Assembly (NCBI RefSeq): GCF_000143415.4
Contig: NW_003314286.1
Span: forward strand, 1,110,239-1,174,238
Direction of reading: 5' to 3'
Source of the DNA: Selaginella moellendorffii
Taxonomy: Eukaryota; Streptophyta; Lycopodiopsida; Selaginellales; Selaginellaceae
DNA length: 64,000 nucleotides
The position numbers and the translations under genes were made by a program. Positions 10,251-21,756 of the stretch are shown one piece after another (position 1 is the stretch's first letter; the number at the start of each line of letters is the position of its first letter). The notes below the pieces were generated by a model. It saw only the letters and a list, made by a program, of their open reading frames with translations. It was not told the origin of the DNA and searched no databases.

Positions 10251-11419
10251 ATGGAGGGAGAAAAGAAGAGAGTGGTCTTGGTCACGGGAGCGTCGTCCGG
10301 GCTGGGCAAGGAATTCGCGATCGCGTTCGCGCGGCAGGGATCTTACCGGGTGGTGCTCGCGGCGCGCAGGACGCATCTGCTGGAATCGGTGTGCGAGGAG
10401 ATCGGGCACCACGATGCCCGCTCTGTGGAGCTGGATGTGAGCGCAAACGAGAAATTTATCGATGCTGCCGTTGATCGGGCGTGGAATTGCTTTGGAGGTG
10501 TGGATGTCCTCATCAACAATGCAGGCATTAGAGGCAACTCTTCAATCTCTTTCTCGCTCTCTTTCGAAAATATGAAAAGTTCTTGCTGGTTTTTTTGCTT
10601 GAAGATTTTCAATCTCTTTTTTTCTCTTGACAACGTTCTTGGCTCCACCGAGGAAAAAAAGTGGCATTAGTTTCTCGAAAGTCCTTGCTTGAAGATTTTT
10701 CCCTTGAAGATTTCTTGCCAAGTGTTTTTCTTGAAGATTATGTGCCAAGTTCTTGGTTGACAACGTTCTTGCTTCTTTGGTGATAGTCTTTTTCTTAGCC
10801 AACTTTTTTCTTACGATAGTATTATTCTTTCTTTTTTTTGTCCTTCAGGGCCTGTAAAGTCGCCTCTGGAGCTGGACGAAGACGATTGGAACAAAACCTT
10901 TAACACGAACACGAGAGGTACATGGCTGGTTTCCAAGGCTGTCGCGAGGAGAATGGTGGCCGCCAAGAAACCCGGCTCGATCATCAACATCTCCTCCACT
11001 GCATCATCCGGTGGCCTTCTTCCCGGCGGGATCGCCTACGCTTCATCCAAGGCCGCCATCAATCGCTTGACTCAGGTACCAGCTCCCTCCTTCCTCCCTG
11101 CTCGCGATTCTAAACGCCAGAGCACACACTCTTTCAGAGCATGGCCTTGGAGCTCGGCAAGTTTAAGATCCGAGTAAACGCCATCGCAGCTGGGATCTTT
11201 CGATCCGAGATCACCGACAGCCTTCTCGACAAAGCCTGGGTCCACGACGCCGCGGCCAAGATCGTTCCGCTGCTCCGGTTTGGACAAGTATCTCCCGACT
11301 TGACGTCTCTCGTGCTCATGCTTGCGAGCGAAGAACACTCGTCTTACATCACCGGCCAGATCTATCACGTCGATGGCGGTCACACTTTGCCTGGGATCCG
11401 ACTCTGGTCATCTCTTTGA
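10251..11419 (+). CDS. Short-chain dehydrogenase/reductase
   Basis: A classical NAD(P)-dependent SDR of 263 residues from three exons: 10251-10533, 10849-11075 and 11138-11419. The cofactor motif TGASSGLGKE begins at residue 13, NNAG lies near residue 89, and the catalytic Tyr/Lys pair is YASSK in exon 2. The C-terminus has the usual YITGQIYHVDGGH. The substrate is unknown. Intron 1 is odd: only a GC donor (GAG|GCAACT at 10534) keeps the frame and the expected IRG-PVKSPLEL join. The start at 10251 is the first ATG before the glycine motif. The stop codon lies only 30 bp from the stop of the convergent hydrolase gene, so the 3' UTRs must overlap. Confidence 0.88.
10534..10848 (+). repeat. SDR intron 1 with internal repeats
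   Basis: This 315-bp intron is five times longer than most in the window. TTGACAACGTTCTTG occurs at 10627-10641 and again at 10757-10771, exactly 130 bp apart, and CTTGAAGATTT-type units recur between them. It looks like a short decayed tandem expansion. Confidence 0.75.
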
Positions 11420-11449
11420 ATTGATATGTTTGCGTCTTTCGTCCTTTTG

Positions 11450-12580
11450 TCAACGAGGTTGACCCACCGGTGAAGTGAGAATGAGAAAGGCTTGTAGGTG
11501 CTTGTTGAATTCCTTGGGCCTTTCCACTTGTGGAACGTGTCCTGTCTTTTCAATCACAACCAGCATCGCATTCTCACCTAAATGTCTGAAAAGAAGAGCA
11601 AGTGAGATCAGCACTGTAAGGAAAGAGACACTTGATTCTCAATCAATCAATCACTCACGCTTTTAGCTGTTTGGCGAGCTCCAGATCGAAGATCCGGTCG
11701 TGCGATCCCACGAGAATCAAGACCTCCTGTTCAAGAGCAATGTAAGTGCTAGAGAAATGATTTCCAAGAGTGTGTCTTTGCCTGTGAGAGCTTTGGCAGC
11801 GGCTGCGCGGCTTCGGTGCCGATGACCAGGCCGTCGAGGAGCTCAATCCTCTCCTTCCTGTTGCCGCCATACACCTGGATCGAAGCACAGTCAACGCACG
11901 GGCAGCAAGAGTCAACGAGGATTGAACACGAAAGCCTTTACCTCCATGAGATCCCGGACGAAGAAATCTGGGAGCCACAAGCGCTTATAGAGGCAAAGCT
12001 GGATGCTTTTCTTCTGGACCGCGATGGAGCTGGGCATGAGAACCTCGTGAATGTGCCTGGCCTGGAACGCGTCGAGGATCGCATCGTTGCTGTGGGGATC
12101 CATGCAAACGCCCGAGCTCGCGATCACTACCCTCTTCACGCGCGCCGGATCCAGCTCCGCCATCCGGAATGCCACGAATCCGCCGTAGCTCGTCCCCGCC
12201 ACCGCCGCCCCGTCGACGCCCTCCGCCTCGAGGATTTCGAGCATACAGCGAGCCTGGAAGAACTCGGACCGCGCGCGCTCGTCGCTGGTGGTCGATCCGC
12301 CAAAGAAGACGAGATCGGGCACGTAGAGCGCGAAATTTCGGGACAGATCGGGCAGCTGATGCTCCCACCCGGCGATCCCGTTGGCCGCGAAGCCGTGGAT
12401 GAGCATGAGCGGCGGCTTGGAGGGATCGTAGCCCGGGCTCGCGCGATCGGGCACCCAGCAGCGCATTACCGTGACGGAATCGCGCAAGGGGAACGTCTTT
12501 TCGATCAATCCCAAGCTCCGGCAGCGCTTCTCCAGCCGGCGTAGCATCGATCGAACGAGCGAGAAGCCGAAGCACGCCAT
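11450..12580 (-). CDS. Alpha/beta-hydrolase superfamily protein
   Basis: A serine-hydrolase fold protein of 311 residues; exons (minus strand) 12580-11942, 11874-11782, 11726-11659 and 11585-11450. The oxyanion motif is LIHGFAANG, the nucleophile elbow GTSYGG, the acid is probably the Asp in VGSHDRIFD and the histidine lies in EKTGHVPQ. Related plant proteins are annotated only as alpha/beta-hydrolases of unknown substrate. The start at 12580 (MACFGFS) is preferred over an in-frame ATG at 12637 because the longer N-terminus is not typical. The second intron uses a GC donor (CAG|GCAAAG). No signal peptide is evident. Confidence 0.85.
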
Positions 12581-12681
12581 TACCCTATAATCCTTCTCTT
12601 CTGAAGGTTCGAGAACCTTAAATACATTGTGAAGCATAGAATATGCTTATTTCGAGCAAGGAATATGCTTCTAGGATTAGG

Positions 12682-14706
12682 TTAAGATCGCGCCCACGCG
12701 CCAAGCAGGGCAGTGCGCGCGGCGTCGCCCGGGACGAAGGGCATGGCGAGGAGGAGCTCGCGGGCCTCGTCCAGGCGGCCACAGCGAGCTAGGAGATCCA
12801 CCGCGCACGCCCATTGATCCTCGCGCGGCACCACGCCGAAGTCGCCGGTGATGAGCTTCCAGCAGTGGAATCCCCGGTGGAGATCGCCGGTGTGGCTGCA
12901 CGAGAGGAGGAGGAGGCTGAAGACGATGGGATCGAGCGAGAGTCCCTCCACCGCCAGGGAATGCAGCGCTGCCGGGTCGAGGGCGGCGCCGCTGCGAGAG
13001 CGCGCGTCCAAGGCGCAGCTCCACGCGACTGGATCGGGCGAGATCTTCTGGGAGAGCTCTAGGGCTTCGGCGATTCCGCCGCAGCGGCCATAGGCGCTGA
13101 TGAGCGAGGCAAGCACGGCGGGCAGGGAGTCTAGGCCGGTACCCTGGATGCTCGAGTGGATCGTCTTGGCGATGGCGAGCGAGGAGATTTGGGCGCAAGC
13201 GTCGAGGGCTGCGAGCACCGTTGCTTCGTTTGGTGTCACTCCCTCGATCGCCATTCCCCGCAAGAGGCCGAGCGCGCGGCAGGGATCTCCGCTGGAAGTG
13301 AATGCTGCGATCATCGTGTTCCAGGAGATCGTGTCTCTTTGATCCATGCTGTGAAAGAGGGCTATGGCGGTATCGAGCGATCCGTGCTGGGCATACGCCG
13401 CGATCATCGTGTTTCGCGACGCAGTGTCCTCTACCGGTCGATCCTGGAGGAGAGATTGGGCAGCGAGGAGATACCCTCTCTGAGCATACGCGGCGATCAT
13501 TGCATTCCAGGAGATCGCGCTGCGCTCCGGCATCTGATTGAAGAGCGATCTGGCGTCGTGCAATCGATCGCCGTGCGCGAGGGCGGAGATCATGAGCGTG
13601 TAGGCGACGATGTTTCTGTGTGGCATTCGATCGAAGAAAACCTCAGCGGTGGCTAGATCTCCCTCGCGGGCGTGCGCGGACGCCATGGCCGTCCACGAGA
13701 TGACGTTCTTGTGCTGGATCGCGTGGAAAATCTCTCGCGCGGAGTCGAGAGCACTGAGATTTCCGTACGCGGTGAGCGTGATGTTGGAGGAGGTCGCGTC
13801 CCAGCAAGGCATTCGCAGGTAGCACTGGATCGCGAGGTGGAGCTCGCCCCTCTGGGCGATGGCTTCGAGCAGCGAGATCCATGACCAGGAGCTTCGATCT
13901 GGAACAAGGGAATCGAATGCTTCTGTGATTGCATGCCTTGTTCTTTCGGGATCTCGAGCTAGAGCAGAGACGATTGCTGTGCTTGAGATCATGTCCCAGA
14001 TCGGCATCAAATCAAAGACAGCCTTCGCGCCCGCGAATTTCTCCCCGGCCTGGATCATCTGGCTCCAGGACGCGATGTTACGCTGCGGGCAAGATTCGAA
14101 GAGAAATCTCGCGTCCTGGCAGCGATCTTCCCGAATTGCAGCCGCGATCATCGAGTTCCAAGTGAGAGTGGTGTGCTGGGGCATGCGATCGAAGAGATCT
14201 TGGCACTCCTTGCGATGCCCTTGCTGGGCAAATGCGGTCGCCATAGCGTTCCAAGAAACCATACCCCTAGAGGGCATACAATCGAATATCCGCTTGGCGG
14301 TGTGTATATTCCCGGCTTGGGCATATGCCGTGCACATTGTGGTCCACGTCACCTCGTCCCACGCAGGCATATTGTCCACCACGCGCTCGGCATCTTCCAG
14401 ATCCCTATTCCCGGCATATGCCTGTAGGAGGGAGTTCCAGGTTCGAATATCTCGAGCGCCGGCGCGGTCGAAAGCCATTGCGGCCTCATCCAACCGTCCG
14501 TGCTGGCCAAGTGCCATGATAATGGCCGTCGATGCCACTGCATCCCTCTCGGGCATTTTCTCGTAGAGCGCTAGTGCGGTGGGGAGGTCTCTGTTCCTGA
14601 CGAGCAAAGCGATGGAAATATTCCAAGAGATTATATTCCTTGGGCGCATAAATGGATCAATGATCTCTGGGTGGATGATCTCGATATGTGTGAGCGGGAT
14701 TTTCAA
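12682..14706 (-). CDS. Intronless PLS-class pentatricopeptide repeat protein
   Basis: A 674-residue single-exon frame made of PPR units throughout, recognisable from repeated SWNAMI/TWNSM, FDRMP and AYAQ motifs at 31-36 residue spacing. PLS-class proteins act in organelles, binding RNA for C-to-U editing or processing. The frame ends at ALLGAWARS, the point where an E domain would begin, and no E, E+ or DYW domain follows, so any editing role would need a partner in trans. The N-terminal 19 residues do not look like a strong transit peptide; an alternative start is the Met at residue 20. It lies head-to-head with the SUVH gene, 74 bp between start codons. Confidence 0.88.
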   Translation of the reverse strand: MKIPLTHIEIIHPEIIDPFMRPRNIISWNISIALLVRNRDLPTALALYEKMPERDAVASTAIIMALGQHGRLDEAAMAFDRAGARDIRTWNSLLQAYAGNRDLEDAERVVDNMPAWDEVTWTTMCTAYAQAGNIHTAKRIFDCMPSRGMVSWNAMATAFAQQGHRKECQDLFDRMPQHTTLTWNSMIAAAIREDRCQDARFLFESCPQRNIASWSQMIQAGEKFAGAKAVFDLMPIWDMISSTAIVSALARDPERTRHAITEAFDSLVPDRSSWSWISLLEAIAQRGELHLAIQCYLRMPCWDATSSNITLTAYGNLSALDSAREIFHAIQHKNVISWTAMASAHAREGDLATAEVFFDRMPHRNIVAYTLMISALAHGDRLHDARSLFNQMPERSAISWNAMIAAYAQRGYLLAAQSLLQDRPVEDTASRNTMIAAYAQHGSLDTAIALFHSMDQRDTISWNTMIAAFTSSGDPCRALGLLRGMAIEGVTPNEATVLAALDACAQISSLAIAKTIHSSIQGTGLDSLPAVLASLISAYGRCGGIAEALELSQKISPDPVAWSCALDARSRSGAALDPAALHSLAVEGLSLDPIVFSLLLLSCSHTGDLHRGFHCWKLITGDFGVVPREDQWACAVDLLARCGRLDEARELLLAMPFVPGDAARTALLGAWARS

Positions 14707-14780
14707 AATGTGGAGCTAGGGTTTAATGATCTGACACGGGCGGCGGTGTGTGAGAGAGTGGCTGCAATCCAGAAGAAGCG
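14707..14780. promoter_or_regulatory. 74-bp divergent promoter with a telo-box
   Basis: This spacer separates the start codons of the PPR gene (minus) and the SUVH gene (plus). CTAGGGTTT at 14716-14724 is the reverse of AAACCCTAG, a plant telo-box often found near starts of housekeeping genes. No clear TATA box is seen. 5' UTRs must be very short or overlap the opposite gene. Confidence 0.5.
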
Positions 14781-17223
14781 ATGCCTCGGACTAGCAAGAA
14801 TGTGGATCACAAGCGCAGGGCAGAGGTGTTGGTAGGAAATCGCCGGGCGATGAGGCTCAAGACTCCTGGAATGAGCGCCGATCTTGCCGATCTTGCGAAG
14901 GTAGGGGCAGAGGGCGACGTGGATGTGGAGAATGGCCAAGCTCTCTCGAAATCTGGGAACTTTGTGCTCGGCGATGCCGCGAAAGTGAAGAACAATCTCC
15001 GGATCTTCAATATGTGCTACTTGCAAGCGATCAAGGTGTGACATTCTTCCATTCTTTGGTTGTGTCTTAGATGTTTTCCTTCTCTTTTCTTTTTTCTCTT
15101 TCCACAGGAAGAGCAGGAGCGTTGCAAGAAGATGAGGAACGCTTCCCAGCGTCCCGACTTGAAAGCGATCTCCAAGGTGATCATCTATGCCAAAACGAAG
15201 AACCTCTAACGTGTTTCTTCTTCACAGATGCTGCGCATGAACGCGATTCTTTTTCCGGAGAAGCGCATTGGCGACTTACCTGGTATGCTTTTTATGATCT
15301 TCGCGTCGAAGTATACAATGCTTCTTTCTAGGAGTAAAAGTCGGAGACACTTTCTTCTCTCGAGCTGAGCTCGTCAGCGTGGGGATCCACAAACACTGGA
15401 TAAACGGAATAGATTACATTGGAAAGGTACTTGCTAGTATCACGATGATTTATCTCTCACGCTTTGCTTAGGGAGGCAACGATCACAAGACATATAACTT
15501 GCCTCTGGCCATTTCTATCGTCATGTCGGGAGGCTATGAGGACGACGTTGACAACTCCGATGATGTGATTTACACGGGACAAGGTGGAAACAATCTCGCT
15601 GGTGACCGGCGCCAAATGCAACATCAAGAGATGAAGCGTGGTAATCTGGCCTTGAAGGTTTGTGCTTGCTTTACGTTCCATTGGCTTACGTGCTGAGTTT
15701 GCAGAACTCTATTGAAGAAGGGAACCCTGTCAGAGTCATCCGTGGCCATGACTTGAGGCACAGCTACACTAAAAGGGTGTACACGTACGATGGCCTCTAC
15801 AAGGTATTCACGATTGATTTCCTAGTCTGCGTTGTTTTAACTGTGTTTGTAGGTAGTGGACTATTGGGCTGAGAGAGGGATATCCGGTTTCAAGGTTTAT
15901 AAATTCAAGCTAAGGCGCTGTGAAGGCCAGCCAGCGCTTACGACTGAGCAAGTCCGCTTCTGTAGAGGAAAGCTTCCTGTGGCGCCATCTGAGCGCGGGT
16001 GAGTACGCAGTGAACTTGGTTTGAAAAACTAAAGTTTGATCCTCTCTTTTGCAGACTAGTTTGCAAAGATATTTCCAATGGACTGGAAGTTTTGCCAGTT
16101 CCCGTATCGAATCTCGTGGACAATCCGCCTTGTGCACCCGATGGTATTTCACAAGTTTCATGCATTCTTTGTGTGACAAATGACTTTCGTAGGCTACAGA
16201 TACATCAACAAAATCGAAATTGATGACGGGATTGTACTTCCGCCTCCAGCGCTGGGATGCAGTTGCAAGGGGCTCTGCGTCGATCCTAAAATATGCAGCT
16301 GTGCAAAACGAAATGGACACACGTTTCCATACGTTGACAGCCATGGTGGCAGGTTCTCGACTCGATTTTTCGTGCAAGACTGATTTTCTTTTATGTTTTT
16401 TAGACTGGCTGTGCCTCTTGACGCCGTGTATGAGTGTGGCCCAAACTGCGGGTGCGGTCCGGCATGTATAAACCGAGTGACGCAGCGTGGCCTACGTTAC
16501 CGCCTTGAGGTGAGCATTGTCAAGTGTTGGCGGCGATTTTGATATGTTGTTGCTACGATTTCAGGTGTACAAAACCCAGCACAAAGGATGGGCTGTTAGA
16601 TCATGGGATTCCATCCCTGCTGGAGCGCCCGTCTGTGAATACTTTGGCAAAGTTATAAAGTCTGACAGTCTCGACGTAAAGAGCGACGTCTATTTGTTTG
16701 ATCTGGATTGCATTCAAACCATGCGAGGAGTTGACGGTAGACAGGTATACCATTTACATTTGGATTCGAGAATTTCTAAAACTTCTTCTCCAGAGACGGT
16801 GGGGAGACCTGAACAAGTTTTTGGACGACCAGAATGGGAAAGTTAGCTGCGAGTCCAAGGACGCTGAGGATGCGGAACACCATGGACAAGCGGAGTTTTG
16901 CCTGGACGGAGGCGAGTGTGGAGCAGTAGCGCGTTTTATCAATCACAGCTGCGAGCCAAACCTCTTCATCCAGTGCGTTTTATCGACTCATCACGACATG
17001 CGAATCCCTCGGATTGTACTGTTTGCAGCTGACAACATAGCACCACTTCAGGTAAAACTTTTCGCAAATCTAATAGACATCCACATAATCTTTGTTGTGA
17101 AAATGGCAGGAGCTAAGCTACGACTATGGCTATGCACTCAACAGTGTGGTCGATTCTGATGGTCTAGTGAAAAAATTGCCGTGCTACTGTGGAGCACTCT
17201 CGTGTAGGAAGCGACTTTACTAA
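14781..17223 (+). CDS. SUVH-type histone H3K9 methyltransferase (SRA-preSET-SET-postSET)
   Basis: A 603-residue protein from 13 exons: 14781-15035, 15108-15176, 15228-15282, 15332-15426, 15472-15657, 15705-15803, 15853-15998, 16055-16143, 16193-16352, 16404-16509, 16565-16744, 16794-17051 and 17110-17223. The SRA/YDG domain starts at GDLPGVKVGDTFF and holds HWINGIDYIG and the MSGGYEDD loop. The pre-SET region has all nine zinc-binding cysteines (GCSCKGLC, KICSC, ECGPNCGCGPAC). The SET domain has RFINHSCEPN and ELSYDYG, and the post-SET cysteines are CYCGALSC. By family it should bind methylated DNA through SRA and methylate H3K9 in heterochromatin. It is closest in plan to the SUVH4/KYP group, but which SUVH it is cannot be decided here. 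Confidence 0.9.
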
Positions 17224-17859
17224 CAGCGGAAACGGATGTAAGGAAATTCTTGACAGATTGATGATGGCAAGTTCTTATGATATTTGTTTCGCAGGATCAG
17301 TATCATGTTTGTATTTGATTGTAAAAGGTTGCGGCTTCGGAGGTTTATATTATCGTCAGGTTTACAACCTTTTCACGAAGGGTTAGACTGGATATTGATG
17401 AAATTTTGGCCAAGCGAACCTTATGTAACAAGAACAAAATCTTAGACCGCGATTAATTATGTATGGAGCCAACCCAAGTACTATCTCGTTTTTAAGAGAC
17501 TGCTTGAGTCTCAGAGGATTGGAAAAAGTATGAGCTTGTCACTAGGTGATACTACGATGGAGCTCGAGGTTTGGATGAGTGAAGTATGATGGAAGATCAC
17601 CTCGATTTTAAGAAGAGTGAAAAATTGTAAGATAAAATGGCGGGATCGTGCTAAAGAAGAAAAGCTCAACGGCTATATCACTCTGCTCAAATTTTTCTTT
17701 TGGGCGGTCAGTAAAGAGACGCAAATGTGCCTGGGCGCGATCACGGTGGAATAGGGTCCGACGATCTTCTCGCCCGCCCTACTCTAGGTACGCGATCTTT
17801 CTCTTCGCGCTTGTTCTTTGCTGGATCGTCTCCAATTCTGGATGCTAGGGTTGCGCGGC
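17224..17859. other. Intergenic region
   Basis: Between the SUVH stop and the start of the next gene. No conserved frame seen. It holds the SUVH 3' UTR and the 5' UTR or promoter of the Lys-rich gene; sequence from about 17,700 becomes C/G-rich as expected near a transcription start. Confidence 0.5.
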
Positions 17860-20070
17860 ATGGCAAGAGGAGGGATCCGGAGGTCGCGCTGCGACGAGAA
17901 TGCGAGGAGGGCCGAGGAAGAGGAGGCAGAGGCCGTGAAGCGGGCGAAAGGAGCGGATTATGGCAGCTCCAGGGAGAAAGAGGGCACTGGATCGAGTAAG
18001 GAGCAGCAGCAGAGTAGGAAGGGCAAGAAATCTGGGCGTAGGAGAGGCCGCGCGAAGAAAGACGGGAGCTCCATGGCGACGGCGTTGCTCCCAATCAACG
18101 AGAATGCATCTGGATCGTCTCTGGAAGGGGGAATCGCCAAGAAAGACGAGGATTTGCTCGTGGACAAGGCCAAAAATGTTGAAGTGGAGGCTGTGGCATG
18201 TAAGGACCTTGTTTCCTTCTTTGAGTACTTTGTTCTAAGGGGAGATTTTTGCAGTCGTGGAAAGCACGAAGCCTGCGAGTTTGAGTGAGGATGGAGAAGG
18301 TAACTCCAACTTCGTTTGAAATTTGCTGACGAGTTTCTCGTTTCTCGTGTTTTCACAGTCGAGCTTTCGTCATCTTCTTGCATGCACAGCCCCGAATCGC
18401 CCAAGGAGAAGACTGTCATCTGGAGCAATGCTGCTTTCTGCTCAGAGCAGCAAACTCAGACGCCGACTGCGACGATGTCAGTGGAGAAAAGCGTCCTCGC
18501 ATGCAACGATGATACGGTGGCTGGTATGGAACTGATGACAGCTGAAGATACCAAAGGTAGCGATGACTCTTTAGCAGTGAAACTTTCCTTGGCTGTTGAT
18601 GAAAAGGAGGCCAACGAAGTACACGAAGTCAAGGTGCCAGAGAAAAATGAAATGACAGCGATCGTCGAAGACGAGGAAGTAGACCACTTGGAGAAAGAGA
18701 TAGAGAACGAGATCGCACTTCTGACTAAGAGGTTGGCGGAGCTTCGTGCAAAACGGGAGGCGAAACACAAGACACAGGAACGAGCAAAGCGTGCACTCAG
18801 CTGTCCCCCGACTCCGCTTTCGTCCGGACTACAGGAACAGACGAACGATGGAGACAAGAGTAAGAGCCGGGGGAAAGGAAGGATGGTGTCGGCCAAGTTT
18901 CTGCAGTGGCCAACAAAAAGTCCTGACCTTGAACCAAAGACGTCGGAGAAGCGGGCGTCCTTTAGAAGAAACGAGGCTACTACGATTTCCTTTCAAGCTA
19001 CTCCGACGAATGCCGTGACTCCTTTCTCCAAAGGTACTTCGACGGGTGCTGTGACTTCTTTTTCGAAGGCTACGACTCCTCATCATGGCCGTGCTCCTGT
19101 TCCGGACGCTGAGCAAAAGGAAACTTCTCTCAAGTCGGCTCCAAGAGTTTCTGTTCCGGACGCTGAGCAAAAGGAAGCTTCTCTCAAGTCGGCTCCAAGA
19201 GTTCCTGTTCCGGACGCTGAGCAAAAAGAAACTTCTCTCAAGTCGGCTCCAAGAGTTCTTCTTCGAAGCAAAGCCATTGAGAAACTCCAGGCAGGCGCAG
19301 GTCTCAAGTGTCTAGCTCGGCCAGCGAGCTCCCTGAAGGGTAGCTACCGTTGCAGCCTCGATGGCAACTTCATCGAGCAGATCCGAAACCTCAGCTTAAG
19401 CCCCGCCACCAGCAACGTTTCGGAGGCATCCAAGAAGTTCGACTGGACCAAGTCGCTTAGATCTGGAGCTACCGTGGAGAAGAGGCCCCAGGTTGACGAG
19501 AGCCACAAGAAGGCAAAGGGGACTCCGGAAGCACAGCTTCTAGTCGATCTCAAGGAGAGCAACAAGGCGTCCAAAGTTTCTCCGTCCGTGACACGAAAGG
19601 TGAGGAACGTTGCAAGCCGGTACAACGAGTCTCCTGCTCAACACCAGCCTACGAGGAAGCGATCTCTGGACATCCCGTCTCAAGCGCCAGAGATGGGAGG
19701 AGCGGCACCAGCAGCTTCGAGCCACAGGAAAAGAGTGTCACTCGATCAGCAGCAGCAGCAGGAGCAGGCAGTGGTCGACGCAGCAAATCCTCCAGCTCGA
19801 AAGTCTGGCATTGGAGCAGCGGCAAGGTCCGGATTGAGTCGTCTCCGGCCGAGGAATCCAGCGAGCAAGGAGGCGATGAAAACGCCACCGATGAGAAGAG
19901 ATGGATTGGAGAGCGAGCTCAAGAAGCTGCCGGGTCTGGTGATCAACCGGGAGGTGGAGTATAGTCCCAGAGACTCGGGCTGCGTGAAGCGCGCGAGCCA
20001 ACAAGGAGGACAGAAGAGCTTCTTCCTAAGCACCGAGAGCTGGGACGCTGGCCATCGAGATGAAAAGTAG
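17860..20070 (+). CDS. Lys/Ser-rich protein of unknown function
   Basis: About 698 residues from three exons: 17860-18199, 18255-18299 and 18359-20070. I do not recognise the family. The N-terminus is very basic (SRKGKKSGRRRGRAKK), suggesting nuclear localisation. A Leu-heptad segment around EIENEIALLTKRLAELRAK could form a short coiled coil. Three tandem 18-residue repeats (VPDAEQKETSLKSAPRV type, DNA 19099-19260) follow, then a low-complexity basic C-terminal half with a CAG-coded Gln run. In-frame ATGs at 17842 and 17818 are alternative starts. The last 50 bp of its coding region recur as a remnant at about 25,064, marking the edge of a segmental duplication. Confidence 0.7.
19099..19260 (+). 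repeat. 54-bp coding minisatellite, three copies
   Basis: Units begin at 19099, 19153 and 19207, each coding VPDAEQKE(T/A)SLKSAPRV plus one variable residue. Identity between copies is very high, pointing to recent expansion inside the reading frame. Confidence 0.92.
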
Positions 20071-20252
20071 AGAAAATCTAAGCGAGGTAACGTTTGTTTC
20101 TTCTTTTTTTTTATCTCCCATGGTTTGATCGCTCAACTTCTGGCTGGGTCATCCTTTTCAAATAAGGGGAATATGCTTGTTGTTAAATACTATGCGAATA
20201 TACTCGTTGTTCTAAGAATATTTAGGGTTCTACGGAAGAAGGTCAGGAGGTT

Positions 20253-21707
20253 ATGGCTGGCGCCCCGCCTCCAGGTTTGGCGATCGCGCCGATCGATCGA
20301 TCAATCACTGACGCTTCTCTCTTGTAGACGATAGCAGCCTGGTGGTGGTGTTGCTGGATACGAGCCTGCATTTCTGGAATGCAGTGGTGAGGTCCTCTTC
20401 AGGGCTCCAACAGGTGAGAATATTTTGCATTTCCTTGAAAGGGGCCAGTTTGATCTCTTCGTTTCTCACAGGTTTTGTCATTCCTCAATTCTCTGGCGCT
20501 CATGAATCACATGAACCATCTGGTGATTATTGCGAGTGGATGCAATTCTTGGTGAGTGACAAGAACTTCTTTTTGCCGTTGCTAAAAATTTTCCCTGCCT
20601 GTAAATTGCAGCGAATTCTTATATGATTCTTTGGACTCAGATGAAAGAGCTGGTGCAAATCACCAGACGGCCTCGGAGAAGATTGTACAGAAATTAAATG
20701 ATTTCGTTTCCAGGGATGCTACTCAGCCTCCGAAATTCCAGCCTTCGCTACTCTCGGCGTCCTTGTCAATGGCTCTTTGTTGTGAGTATCTCATTTCTAT
20801 CCTTTTAGTTTTTCCTCTTTCCCTTCGCAGATATCCAAAGGGCACTCAAAGAAAAGATAGGTCCTTCCAAGCCCAGGGTGAGTAGCGTGGTTTGACCCGC
20901 TTGTCTTACATTTGCTTACTACAGATGCTTTGCTTGCAAGCCTCGCCTGACGCTCCTCATCAGTAGGATATTTTGTTTTTTTGTTTTCTTTTTTCCGAGT
21001 AATACGTGGTTTCATACGATGGTTCGGGTTTTGAAGGTACATTGCTATCATGAATGCGATCTTCTCAGCACAGCGTTCCATGGTTATCAAGTTTCACGAG
21101 CTTTATCAAGAAGCGTATATTAACCATCTCTTACTGCGTTTTAGGTGCCAATCGATGCGTGCATGGTCGGTGCTCAACATTCGGCCTTTCTTCAACAGGT
21201 TTGAAGTGAGACTCTTTCGTTTCCTTTTCTTCTATCGTAACATTCCAGGCCGCGGACATTACCGGTGGAACTTACTTAATGCCGCAACAAGCGGATTCGC
21301 TGTTAGAGTACTTGATGGTATAAAACTTGGAACTTCCTTTTTCATTCTTAAGAGATGTTTCCGGCAGACAATTTTCACAGTGGATTTACACTCTAGGCAA
21401 TTCATCCAGCTCCCCCGCTCGGCAGGAGTGGATTTTCGGGCCTCGTAAGGAGAAGAGAAAAAAGCTTCAATCAAATTATAACAGACATTCTTTGCAGCTG
21501 TTTCTGCCACAAACGCACAATTGACATGGGCTATATATGCTCGGTTTGTTTATCAATCTTCTGCAAGCAACATAAGGAGTGCTCAACTTGCGGGTAAGTC
21601 AAGACTTTTGTCTACTTTCCTCTTTTCCATCTTCTGACGTGAGGGAAAAAAATTACAGCTCAAGCTTTGCTAGCAGCGGCACGAAGCGCAAGACGCCCGC
21701 CTCGTGA
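20253..21707 (+). CDS. TFB4: TFIIH core subunit TFB4/p34 (GTF2H3 homologue)
   Basis: A complete 277-residue protein from 12 small exons: 20253-20274, 20328-20413, 20472-20551, 20612-20781, 20831-20877, 20925-20962, 21037-21082, 21145-21198, 21249-21317, 21368-21444, 21498-21593 and 21659-21707. All phases agree. It has the vWA-like start DDSSLVVVLLDTSLHFWN, the MNAIFSAQRSM and VPIDACMVG blocks, FTVDLHSRQF, and a C-terminal zinc-binding cysteine cluster (CFCHK, ICSVC, CSTCG). By family it partners p44 in TFIIH for transcription initiation and nucleotide excision repair. The short basic tail GTKRKTPAS ends the protein. A degenerate second copy lies at 25,223-26,042. Confidence 0.92.
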
Positions 21708-21756
21708 CTCTTACACAGAATACAACAGCCGACCTCCTGCTGCGGTTTTGGTGGTA

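Noticed and set aside
10247-10474. Alternative frame starting at 10247 over the SDR exon
   Set aside because: Out of frame with the glycine-rich cofactor motif, which clearly belongs to the frame from 10251.
11816-12544. Plus-strand 242-residue frame over the hydrolase gene
   Set aside because: It is the antisense of the first hydrolase exon; Arg/His/Glu-rich composition follows from the high G+C of the coding strand.
13859-14566. Plus-strand 235-residue frame over the PPR gene
   Set aside because: Antisense shadow of an intronless PPR frame; no family resemblance.
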